Positions 11,369 through 20,984 of a DNA stretch of 64,000 bases are shown here, piece after piece. The position numbers and the translations under genes are program-made. The notes under the pieces are model-generated. The model saw only the letters and a program-made list of their open reading frames with translations. It had not been told where the DNA came from and did not search any database. The stretch comes from Impatiens glandulifera (taxonomy: Eukaryota; Streptophyta; Magnoliopsida; Ericales; Balsaminaceae), in contig NC_061862.1 of NCBI RefSeq assembly GCF_907164915.1, positions 143,521,913 through 143,585,912 of the forward strand. Direction: 5' to 3'. The stretch's first letter is position 1. Every line of letters begins with the position of its first letter.

Positions 11369-11927
11369 TGTCACAGCCCAATCTTCTTGTCCCAAGAAGA
11401 GGAGGCTTAAGGAGAATGTCACGATCCAATATTCCTGGCCCAAGAAGAGGAGGAGGCTTAAGTCCGCTTAAGCCCAATGCAAGGAATATTCTAGCTGGAA
11501 GGAATGCAGGTGCTTGATTGGCGCATCACTAATTGAGAGTTGAAAGGCATGTCATTGATTAGCGCATCACTAATTGATACTTAAAAGGAATGTCCTTGAT
11601 TAGTCCATCACTGATTGACAATTAGAAGGAATCCCTAAATTAGTGCATCACTGATTGACACTTATAAGGAATGCCCTAAATTAGTGTGTCATTAATGTAA
11701 TAGCTAGAATTAGTCCTATAAATACCTGTGAGGTATTACATTGTAAATCACCAAGTATTCGAGTAATATAATACTATTTTTTGTAAGAGTTACTCTCTCT
11801 CTCTAGAATTCTTGTGTCAATTCTATTAAACGTCGTTGCGTCGAGTAAGGCTGACTAGTTACTCGTTCTTGAGAATATCGTAACTAGTGTCGCACGGATC
11901 GTCAGTGAAAAGACTGAGCCCGTGACA
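11369..11927 (+). repeat. 5' LTR of the TR-GAG element
   Basis: Runs from TGTCACAGCCC to CCGTGACA, 559 bp. A TATAAATA box lies at 11717-11724. The first about 48 bp are repeated head to tail: TGTCACAGCCCAATCTTC is followed at about 11417 by TGTCACGATCCAATATTC, each preceded or followed by AGGAGAA. This duplicated start is present in both LTRs. Confidence 0.93.
11717..11724 (+). promoter_or_regulatory. LTR promoter TATA box
   Basis: TATAAATA about 200 bp before the LTR end, with a CT-rich run at about 11790-11802; the expected pol II promoter of the element. Confidence 0.6.
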
Positions 11928-11929
11928 AT

Positions 11930-11941
11930 TGGTATCAGAGC
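11930..11941 (+). other. Primer-binding site for initiator tRNA-Met
   Basis: TGGTATCAGAGC, two bases after the 5' LTR, is the sequence used by many plant retrotransposons to pair with the 3' end of initiator methionine tRNA for minus-strand DNA synthesis. Confidence 0.93.
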
Positions 11942-11945
11942 TGAA

Positions 11946-13254
11946 ATGACGAGGAGATCGGAAGAAAATTCAAAGGTCGTGGACGAAGTAGAGAATCTTC
12001 CCCACGGGACCAGAGAAGATGGTAAGAACCCTCGCAAAGTCCAGGCGGGAGGAACCAAAGCTACCAAAAAAAAGAGAAAAATCAAGAGACGCTGTCGTTG
12101 ACATTATCGCCAGGTTGGAGAAGGTAGAACTCACCGTGGCGTACGGACAAGATAATGACGGGGACCTAGAAGAACGTATTGCCGAGCTTGAGAAGGAGAG
12201 AGACGAGCTCCGAGGAGGGATGCAAGGTGCCTTGAACGAAGGCTTGTCCAAATGTCAAGAGCAAACTCAGATTGTGGAGCAGACCCTCCTTGGTGAAATA
12301 AGGACCTTGACTGAGAAACTCGATGTAATGACTTCTAAGTTACAAACTATCGAGGAGGATGTGGCGTTACTCAAGAAGGAGGTTGCGCAAGAGTGCGGAC
12401 GCGCGCCTGTAGGAGTCCCCAATCCGATAAGAATAGACATTCCAAGGCCTAAAGCGTACTTATGCGAGAGGAATGTGAAAGAGATCGACAACTTCCTATG
12501 GAGTCTGGACTAGTATTTTAAAGCACTCGGCCTAGTAGAAGAGGCGAGGAAGATAGATACTGCCACGACATACTTGGAAGACACCGCGATGCTGTGGTGG
12601 AGGCGAAGGAGTAGCGACATTGAAAAAAGTACGTGTTCTATCAATACATGGGGTGAATTCAAGGAGGAACTCAAGAGAAAGTTTTATCCTGAAAACGTCA
12701 TTCGAGAAGCAAGGGCCAAGTTGCGGCGGCTCTCACAAAGAGGGAGTATAAAGGAGTATGTCAAGGAGTTCATCGCTACTCTCCTTGAGATCCCTAACTA
12801 CTCAGACAATGAAGCCTTGTTTGCCTTCACTGATGGTCAACAAATGTGGGCGAAGTTGGAGTTGGAACGGCGTGGTGTCCAAGATCTAAACTTTGCTATT
12901 TTCGTGGCTGAATCTCTTGTCGAAATAAGAAGGCAAGAGAAACCAAAGTCAACCTATGAGAGGAATGACAATGGGGAAAATGGTGGAGACCATATCTATA
13001 ACAATGAAGACCCAATTAAGTTTACCAAATCCAATGGTAAAGGAGATCGAGACGAGAAACGTGGAGAGAAACCCCGGATAAAGTGTTTCTTTTGTGAAGG
13101 GTCGCACAAAGCAAGAGAGTGCCCTATGAAGAACAAACTATCAGCATTGATGGAGGAGCAAGAACGCCTTCACGATGAAGCTCGATTGGGGTCGTTAAAC
13201 CTAATTAGTGTCGTTACAGCAAAGTTTGATGAGCCAAAGTCCGCGAAGAAATGA
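11946..13254 (+). pseudogene. Retrotransposon gag (capsid/nucleocapsid) with frame break and stop
   Basis: Gag would form the particle that packages the element RNA. The likely start is ATG 11946, four bases after the primer-binding site. That frame must shift by one base at the A8 run near 12066 to join the long frame used from 12019 on. A coiled-coil-like acidic/basic region (about 12100-12400) is followed by the retrotransposon gag domain (SINTWGEFKEEL, KRKFYPE, SQRGSIKEYVKEF) and a zinc knuckle CFFCEGSHKAREC (13084-13122), which is C-x2-C-x3-H-x4-C, one residue shorter than the usual C-x2-C-x4-H-x4-C. A TAG at 12511-12513 interrupts the same frame, probably from CAG. It ends at TGA 13252-13254. 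Confidence 0.9.
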
Positions 13255-13263
13255 CGACTATTT

Positions 13264-14268
13264 GTGGAAACTAAAGTAAGAAACCACATGGTTAAAGCTT
13301 TGTTGGATACGGGAGCCAACAACAATTTTCTAGAGGTAAAGGAGGCGGGGAGACTGGGGATCAAGTACACTAAGGAGAAAGGGTGGCTTAAAGCAGTCAA
13401 CTCGGCACCAAGTGCAACTTATGGAGTTGCTCGTAATGTAAAGATCAACTTAGGGGAGTGGACCGGCCTTCTAGATTTCTCCATTATTGACATGGGCGAC
13501 TACAAAATGGTTCTAGGCATAGAGTTCCTTGACAAGGTAAATTTCATCATACTCCCTTCTGCCAATATGATGTACATTCTAGAGCAAGGTAATACTCGCA
13601 CAATACCTTTAATAAGAGAGAGCAAGAGAGAAGCTAGGCACCTATCTGCCATGCAACTCTCAAAAGGTGCGGAGACGGCCTACCCATCATCTTTTGTCCC
13701 TGTGAAAGAAGCGTCCAAAAAGAAGATACCTCCAGAAGTTACAAAGAAATCCCACCATAAGAGAGAGGTGGATCACAGAGAAGAGGTAGTCAAATGTACT
13801 AAACCATCGGCGACGGTTCTTTATCGCACTAAACCTCCCAAATTGGAGGAATTGAAGAGGCAACCGGAGGAGTTTCCCTTCAAGGAAGAGAAGTGTGAAA
13901 TAGCCAAAACCGCCAAAAGAATGAAGAAATGGGAGGACAAGAAGAGAAGAAGACACTTGGAGTTCGGAGGAAACCGAGTGATAGTAAAACTTCTCCTCCA
14001 TCAAGAGAGACAATTTTCAAAAGTTCATAAGGGGCTTGTGAGGCAATACGAAGGCCCTTTCTTAGAGAAGAAACGGGTTAGAAAGCCATCATGTCGCTCA
14101 AAACTTTTATCTTATGTGGAGACATCATCCAGGCCTACAAGGAGGAAGCGACGAGGACGTCGCCAGATTGAGTGGGGGAGAATGTCACAGCCCAATCTTC
14201 CTGGCCCAGAAAGAGGAGGTTTAAGGAGAATGTCACGATCCAATATTCCTGGCCCAAGAAGAGGATGA
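13264..14268 (+). pseudogene. Retrotransposon aspartic protease fused to integrase C-terminal remnant
   Basis: The frame is the same as gag, separated only by TGA 13252. The first about 110 residues are a retropepsin-like fold with the active-site triplet D15-T16-G17 (LLDTGANNNFL) and a VLGIEFL strand. A Lys/Glu-rich linker follows. From about residue 215 (nt about 13906-14088) the sequence becomes the C-terminal tail of a chromovirus integrase (RMKKWEDKKRR, VHKGLVRQYEGPF). The whole segment for reverse transcriptase, RNase H and the integrase core is therefore deleted between about residues 115 and 215. The frame runs on into the 3' LTR. The start is set by convenience; no separate initiation is implied. 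Confidence 0.88.
14171..14182 (+). other. Polypurine tract
   Basis: AGTGGGGGAGAA directly before the TGTCAC start of the 3' LTR, the expected primer for plus-strand DNA synthesis. An AGGAGAA copy also precedes the second TGTCAC inside each LTR. Confidence 0.85.
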
Positions 14269-14743
14269 GGCTTAAGCCCGCTTAAGCCCAATGCAAGGAA
14301 TATTCTAGCTGGAAGGAAGGCAGGTGCTTGATTGACGCATCACTAATTGAGAGTTGAAAGGCATGTCCTTGATTAGCGCATCACTAATTGATACTTAAAA
14401 GGAATGTCCTTGATTAGTCCATCACTGATTGACAATTAGAAGGAATCCCTAAATTAGTGCATCACTGATTGACACTTATAAGGAATGCCCTAAATTAGTG
14501 TGTCATTAATGTAATAGCTAGAATTAGTCCTATAAATACTTGTGAGGTATTACATTGTAAATCACCAAGTATTCGAGTAATATAATACTATTCTTTGTAA
14601 GAGTTACTCTCTCTTTAGAATTCTTGTGTAAATTCTATTAAACGTCGAGTGTTGCGTCGAGTAAGGCTGGCTAGTTACTCGTTCTTGAGAAGATCGCAAC
14701 TAGTGTCGCACGGATCGTCAGTGAAAAGACTGAGCCTGTGACA
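14183..14743 (+). repeat. 3' LTR of the TR-GAG element
   Basis: 561 bp, colinear with the 5' LTR, including the duplicated 48-bp start and the TATA box. It differs mainly by scattered transitions, a shorter CT run and a 3-bp difference near 14648. Confidence 0.93.
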
Positions 14744-15228
14744 CTTGACTTGGAGGGGAGCTTTAAATCCAAACTCAAACTAAAAAAGAAAAGTTTTCAG
14801 CTTTTGCCTTACTCCAAGGAATTTCTCCGATTCTCTCCAAGGTCCACCCCCTCTCTCTTTTTCTTCGGTCTTCTTTATCTAGCCATTTCCTCGTGGGCCT
14901 CGTGATTCTCGTGTATCCATCCTAATTTGATTTGGTTCGAAAATGGGCCACTAAAGTTTTCCGAAAGAGGTCTTCTATTGATGGTGTTAAGAGGTAACAT
15001 GAAAAGAGAAAATGATTGAGGAAGAAAAAAGGGAAAGCATTGTCTATTTGATTTGTTTTTTTGGGTATGAACAGTTACGCTTGAGCCCTTCTTGATTTGC
15101 TAATATTATTTTTTTCAATCTGCAAAACAAAAAAAAACAAATATATATATTTTCATTAAGCCCATTTAATCCATTTATATATATTTAAAATTTTAAAGAT
15201 CATGGTGCAAAAATAGCAGGTGTCTACA
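14744..15228 (-). mobile_element. Older LTR relic on the minus strand
   Basis: Read on the minus strand this starts TGTAGACACCTGC at 15228, a common start of plant Ty3/gypsy LTRs and the same opening as the LTR start at 54465. CT-rich and GGGCC-containing sequence follows. The TR-GAG element is inserted in it or next to it. The far end is not defined. Confidence 0.4.
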
Positions 15229-17040
15229 ATCAACGTTCGAATAATTTCGTGACTAAAATTAGTAGTGAATAAAATCTAATGATAACGAGGTAATCTTAAA
15301 TGAAAGGATTTTGCAAGGTGGTGATTCATTATTCGCTTGATAACTTAGGTTGACAAAATATAAATTCTTTTAAGGTTGGTCATTGATAGATATTATTTGC
15401 ATAGATTGTCCCATATGATTTTTATGGGAGAAGTTATGAAATTCTAAACTCCTTTCAAAAATATCATTTTTTGTATGAAGTGTAATACATGAAGGATTTG
15501 ATGGATGATAAATGCATTAAAAATAGTGCATTATGGTTAGTCGTTGCAGAATGTGTTACGAAAAGATGGAGAACGCACCTCACTTTATCTTGTTTTGCAA
15601 AAGAGTGACTGCGATTTGAAACCTACTTTGGAACATGATTGACATTGAGTGGGTGATGTAAAAATCAATCATTGATTCCTAAGATGTTTGGATTGAATTG
15701 AGTCGATAAGTCCCTATCTCGATTATTTTCTAATGGACTATTTGTTTTGAAAAAAAATCGTTGACCGATGTGTTTACTCCACAACGCTATTATTATGACG
15801 ATATAGGATATCTCTTTTGATAAATTAATGGAAACAATCGGTGAACTCATTGATTTTTTGAGGATCTTCGATCTCGTTAACATTAAATTGTATGTTATGT
15901 TTGTTCGTTAGTGAACATTTTTTTACTTATGTTTTCATTGTTACTCCTTAATAGTAAGTCTCGTTTTGTTTCGGGTGTGTTTGGTGACAGGATAAACACT
16001 TGTTATTATATTATTTTTTTGGCTATACTTAAACAATTATCATTTATATTATATTACATAGACCTTTATAAAAAAATATAAATATAAATAATTAAATTTA
16101 GAATGTATTTAATAATAAATTATAATATTAATAAAATAGTTAAATGTAAAATAAATAAAGATAGCTTATATTATAAATTAGGTTAATTTAAAAAGTTAAA
16201 CATTAAATTAGGTCAATTTGGAAAATCAATAATTATATGGGTGGAGGAGAAACTAATTATAAGTATAAAGATAAATTGAAAGGATTTTTTTTAAGGGTAT
16301 ATGTAAATATATCAAGAAACTTCAGGGGTGGATTCAGTATTAAATGAAGCTAAATATCTATTTATTTCTTATTATTATTATTTGTCTTATATATTATTTA
16401 TCTCTTTTGATTTGTGTGGCATAGAGAGATATAGGAGAATCATAGGGGCCCGTTTCATGTACAAATAATTTTATTAATAATAACCAAACAGAATTTAGTC
16501 TGTTGTTTAGTAGTGAGTTATTTAAATAATTTGAATTAATTAAAAAGTTATAATTATGAGTATTTTTTAGAAAATGTTTTTTTTATTAAGAACTTAATTT
16601 TTTTAATATATAATAATAATTTAAAAGAAATGATATTTTAATTAATTAATAAATACTGAATAAAAAATAAGTGAAATAATATTTAATTTAGTTAAAATTA
16701 TTTAAATAATCTTAACAATAAACCAATTTTATTTAATTTGTCATCTTACCATTTATGTGCAAAGCATCAAAGTATATTCTTCGTTCCATTTTTCTTGAAG
16801 TCAGACAAATTTTTTTCTTATAAGTTATTTAAATAACTTAACCTAAAATATTATATCTCTGCTTTATTAAATTACTCAGTTAATTATCTCAAATATTAAA
16901 TTATTTTTATTTTTTATTTTATCGTTACAAATTAATAATCTTTGAATATTTTGTATCAAAAAAAAGTTATTATCTCTTCAAAATTATTATTTTTTAAAAT
17001 TACAATAAAAATAAATAAAAACTTCACCTCTAACGAAAAA
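15229..17040. other. Gene-free AT-rich stretch
   Basis: The first about 700 bp could be the 3' untranslated part of the minus-strand LTR element that starts at 15228. The remainder is simple AT-rich spacer with many short A/T runs. No exon-like frame, splice pattern or RNA gene was found. Confidence 0.5.
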
Positions 17041-17045
17041 TTTGA

Positions 17046-17400
17046 CATTTTGACCCACGCATAAAATTAAATGGGCTGGTGACACATTTTTTTTGAACGA
17101 TTTTACCTCTGTCGCTAGACGTTTACAATCGCGAGACACAATCGGCATTCGCAAGACGCAACCGACAATCACGAGACACAATTTTTTATTTTTCAAAAAA
17201 AACAAAACATTTTTTTGTCTGGCGATTGCCGGTTGCGTCTCGCGAATGCGGATTGCGAGACGCAATTGGGATTGCATCTCGCGATTATGAACTTTTCACA
17301 CGGCGTTGTGTCTCACAACCGGAGGTTGAGTCTCACAACGAGGACATTTTCGTCAATAAAAAAAGTTGTCACAAATGCATTTAATTTTACAAGCTGATTA
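17046..17400. mobile_element. Fold-back element (MITE-like inverted repeat)
   Basis: The two halves are inverted copies. GCATTCGCAAGACGCAACCG (from about 17144) pairs with CGGTTGCGTCTCGCGAATGC (17230-17249). Further out, AATTAAATGGGCTGGTGACAC (about 17066) pairs with GTGTCAC-like sequence and CATTTAATTTTA (about 17369-17390). CG-rich words (CGCGAGACGCAA) stand out from the AT-rich flanks. No coding capacity. I could not identify a target duplication, so superfamily and exact ends are open. Confidence 0.6.
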
Positions 17401-17629
17401 AAAATTTAAATACGACAATCTTAAGGCCATTTAATTAAATTTCCCCTCCCAACACCAATTATTTAAATAACTTATAAAAGAAACTAATAACATAATATAT
17501 ATATTAACAAAAATATTATTCATAAACAAAAATACAAATTCCTTAATACAATTTCATAAAAACAAGGAATTTCAAGCACAAAATCCATTCTCATATATTT
17601 AATTCCTCTAAGAAAATCAAAAATCAAAA

Positions 17630-17965
17630 TTAGGTCATAAGAGAAATACGAGAAGAATTAGCTTCAAGTAATTTCTGAGCATCAGCCAATTGATTCACCA
17701 ACGAAATAATACGAGCACGATAAACCCTAGCTTGATCAACAGCCTCCGCTTCCAATTCTCCCAACTGCGAACACAACTGTTCTTCCGCTTCCTCCGCCAC
17801 TCGCAATCTTCGAAATGTTTTCTGTAATTCTTCCTTCATCTTCTCTTCTCTTTCAAGACTCTTCTTCAATTCCTTTTCTAACTCTTCGTTCCTTTTTATC
17901 ACTTCTTCATCTCCACCCGCTGCAAATTTCTTCGATTTTGATGATACTGCTATGCCTGGAAACAT
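17630..17965 (-). CDS. LSU: LSU-like small coiled-coil protein (RESPONSE TO LOW SULFUR)
   Basis: A single-exon 111-residue protein. LSU proteins are small plant coiled-coil proteins that accumulate under sulfur deficiency and other stresses and act as interaction hubs. The central region, residues about 22-95, is a continuous heptad-rich coil. The block RLRVAEEAEEQLCSQLGELE is the most conserved part of the family and identifies it. Length is slightly above the usual about 90-100 residues because of an N-terminal extension (MFPGIAVSSKSKKF). The start is the first ATG of the frame, about 60 bp below a TATA box at 18050-18057. The gene stands alone in AT-rich DNA. Identity as LSU is by recognition, not alignment. 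Confidence 0.88.
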   Translation of the reverse strand: MFPGIAVSSKSKKFAAGGDEEVIKRNEELEKELKKSLEREEKMKEELQKTFRRLRVAEEAEEQLCSQLGELEAEAVDQARVYRARIISLVNQLADAQKLLEANSSRISLMT

Positions 17966-18049
17966 TTTTATGGAGGAAATTGGAAATGAATTGAATTTAT
18001 TTGATTTGATGAAGTTTTTGTGATTTAATTTGGGGAAGAAGATGATGAG

Positions 18050-18057
18050 ATTTATAG
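18050..18057 (-). promoter_or_regulatory. TATA box of the LSU-like gene
   Basis: Minus-strand CTATAAAT, about 85 bp upstream of the ATG at 17965, giving a leader of about 55-60 bases. Confidence 0.6.
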
Positions 18058-18336
18058 GGTTGGAATTATGTGTCTAGGTTCAATGTATCTAATGAAGCAT
18101 CTTTTTAGACCTTTTGTATCCATTCAAATTTTTTATTAAATTATTTTTAAAAAGAAAATTATATCTATCACTTGTTTGGTATATGTGTAGGGTTATTTTG
18201 AAATAATTTGATTTTTTTTTTAATTTTTACTATATATAAATTTAAGAATTTTTTATATTTTAGTTATGGGTAATTTTTTTTGGTTTGATTTAATTAATTA
18301 AAGAAAATGTGAAATTATTTAAATGATTTGTATTAA

Positions 18337-20215
18337 ATGAAGACTTATTGAGTAATTGAACCCCACCAAGATAGTTTAGTAGTCTGAAAGGTTTAAACGG
18401 GGAAGTCATGTTGTGTGGGTGTCATTTTAGCTCTCTTTTATTCATAAAAATAAATAAATTATTGAATAATGGAATATTTTAGTGAAAAATGAAATTTAAT
18501 AAAGGATTAGGTTGTATTTGATGATGTTGAGTTATATAAAAAAATATATAAATTTATATAATGAGAAAATCAAGATGAACAGAAGCAACAAAAATATAAA
18601 TTTCTTTGAAGTTGGATTATTTAAAAATTTTATTGATTTTTTTTTAAGTTTGGTAAAAGGATAAAAAAAATTGTTTAATTATTATAAAAAATTATTAATT
18701 TTTTTATAAAAATATTAAAATATTTTAATTAATAAATTAAATAATTAAAAATAAAACAAACATATAAACTCAAATTGAAAATGAGAGTGAAATTGGTTGG
18801 ATGTTTTTTTTTAAGTTTTTTTTTAATTTACTCTAAATAATTATTTTTGATTTTTTTTTAAAGCTAAGAATTTATTGAATTGAGATTGTTTGGGATTTTG
18901 TATAAAAAAAAATATTGTTTGATAAATAGATAAATTATTTAGGTTTTTAATTGGTCTAATTATTTAATTGTTTTGTATTTAAAATTAAAATTTAATAAAA
19001 ATAAAAATAAAGTAAAATTATTTTAATATTTTAATGAATGAAATATGTAATTTAGTAGTTAGGATTTCTACCTTTACTAAATTTTTTCATGATTTTTTTA
19101 TTTATTTAAATAAAAACAACCCAGTGGAAAGAATTAATATATTTTAATTATGGTGATAGTAACTTTAAGAAAGTGAAATATTAAAGTTAGTGAGCGTATT
19201 TTATTTTTGGGTTGTTTGAAACTAATTTTATTGGTTTTAATATGGGATTATTAATATTTTAAAATACAATTTTAACTTATGACAATAATATTTTAGGAAA
19301 TGAAGACTTACTGATCTATATTAGTGAAATTTTGATTATAATAAAAATGAAATTTAAAGGATATTGTTTTTGATGATGCTGAGTTATATAAAAAAAAATA
19401 TAAATTTATTATAATAAGAAAAGTAAAATGAACAAAGCAACAAAAATATAAAGAGCTTGTTTGAAGTTGAATTATTCAGGATTTAAAAAAAATAATGTTT
19501 TGTAAAAAGTTAAGTTACTTTTTAAATTGATGTAATTTTTATAATATTTATTTTTTTATAAATTTACTGAAATGTGTAAATTAACTGATTAAATAGTTTA
19601 AAATAAAATAACACAATCAACCTCCAAATGATAATGAAAGTGTAAATTGGTTGGATATTTTTTTTTTTTAATTTACTGTAAATAATTAATTTTGATAATT
19701 TTAAAAATTAGTTAAGTTTGTTTGATCTTGAAAATTTGAATTTGTTTTGGAATTTTGTCTACAAATTTCTTGTTTGATGAGAAGATAAATTATTTAGGTT
19801 TTTAGTTAATTTAATTATTAAAATATTTCTTATTTAAAATTTAAATTAAATTAAATAAAATATTTAATTAATTAAATGAATGATTTAATAGTCCTGATGA
19901 AAATAATATGATAGGATAGAGAATAAATTTTAAAAAAATTAACAAAATCTAGAAAAATCTTAGAAACAATATCAAACCATATCTTAAAATTTAATAAAAA
20001 AAAACATAATAAATTTTGTAAGTCGTGATTTTTTATTTTTTTATTTGAATAAAAACCCCCTAGTGGAAAGAATTAATATTTTTAATTATGGTGACAATAA
20101 CTTTATGAAAGTGATATGTTAAAGTTAGTGGGCATATTTTATTTTTAGGCTGTTTGGAACCAACTTTTATTGGTTTTAATATTGGATTATTAATATTTTA
20201 AAATACAATAATATT
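18337..20215. repeat. Tandem duplication of about 0.9 kb, two diverged copies
   Basis: Copy 1 (about 18337-19265) and copy 2 (about 19300-20215) share ordered landmarks: TGAAGACTTA (18341/19301), GATGATGYTGAGTTATATAAA (18520/19374), GAACA(G)AAGCAACAAAAATATAAA (18580/19430), GGTTGGATRTTTTTTTT (18796/19650) and GTGGAAAGAATTAATAT (19122/20060). No coding frame. It lies directly upstream of the LSU-like gene. Confidence 0.75.
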
Positions 20216-20984
20216 TTAGTAAAAATATTTATTTTAAAACTATTTATCCAATAATAATATATAAAAAGTTTTAAATTGTGGACTTTTTATGAGATGATGT
20301 TAAATGTTGGTTATTTGGGAACCAAACTAGGCCCAAGTAAGTTATTAGCCAAACAAAGCTTGCCGCCGCGTGCAAAAAGGATCCAACGTACGTCGTGACG
20401 TCAATTATAAATATCGTCCCATTTTAAAGATCACAAAACGTCCACGTATCCTTGAGGATTATTAAATATGTCCTTAATGTCTTTAAAGATTTACTTGTTT
20501 GCACATTATTTTTCAAATGTTTCATATTTACCCTCTCAAACTTTTTTTTTTTCAATTGATAGAAAGATGACTATTATGAGTAATTCATTGATGATGATGA
20601 TCTCTTTCAACCTTCTATTACTTTATTTATTTAAAATATTCTTATAAATTATTTCATATTTTGAGGTATATCCATAATTTCAAATAATTCTGACTTTTTA
20701 ATATATTTAAATTTTAAATTTATTTTTAATAGTTGACATCTTGAAATTTGGGGAGTATATCTTGGTTATGTTGTAACTCGGCCTTTTTTTAATCTGAAAT
20801 ATATTCTAACTTGTTAGACTTAAAAGTCTAAAATTATGTTTACTAGTTCTAATGCACAAATTTGCTTGATATAATAGGGTTAGGATTCAACAACCAAATG
20901 TTTTACCTAAATTGCCCAATTTGGATTGGGGTTCGTTAAACCCTTCATATTTTCAACATACTGATAACAACTCTGGTTGATTTG
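20216..20984. other. Gene-free stretch containing a promoter-like cluster
   Basis: Apart from the TGACGTCA/TATA cluster at 20396-20414, this is AT-rich sequence with no exon-like frame that I can support. Confidence 0.5.
20396..20414 (+). promoter_or_regulatory. bZIP-type element plus TATA box without a visible gene
   Basis: TGACGTCA (20396-20403), a palindromic site bound by TGA/CRE-type bZIP factors, is followed two bases later by TATAAATAT (20406-20414). The 70 bp around it are much richer in CG words (CCGCCGCGTGC, ACGTACGTCGTGACG, CCACGTATCC) than the surroundings. No protein frame follows on the plus strand. It could serve a non-coding transcript or be left from a lost gene. Confidence 0.45.

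Larger units (their letters stand above)
11369..14743 (+). mobile_element. Non-autonomous Ty3/gypsy element of TR-GAG type
   Basis: Two direct LTRs (11369-11927 and 14183-14743) begin TGTCAC and end GTGACA. A primer-binding site lies 2 bp inside the 5' LTR and a purine tract precedes the 3' LTR. The copy is bordered by CTTG on both sides, a probable 4-bp target duplication. The interior encodes gag, aspartic protease and, joined directly to it, a short integrase C-terminal piece; reverse transcriptase, RNase H and the integrase core are absent. By eye the LTRs differ at about 17 positions plus two small indels over about 555 bp, so the insertion is fairly young. It must have moved with enzymes supplied by a relative. 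Confidence 0.93.

Noticed and set aside
13687..14013. 108-codon minus-strand frame
   Set aside because: Antisense of the protease/integrase relic.
16987..17397. Three overlapping frames in the fold-back element
   Set aside because: Cys/Arg-rich translations of the inverted repeat; no start context or family match.
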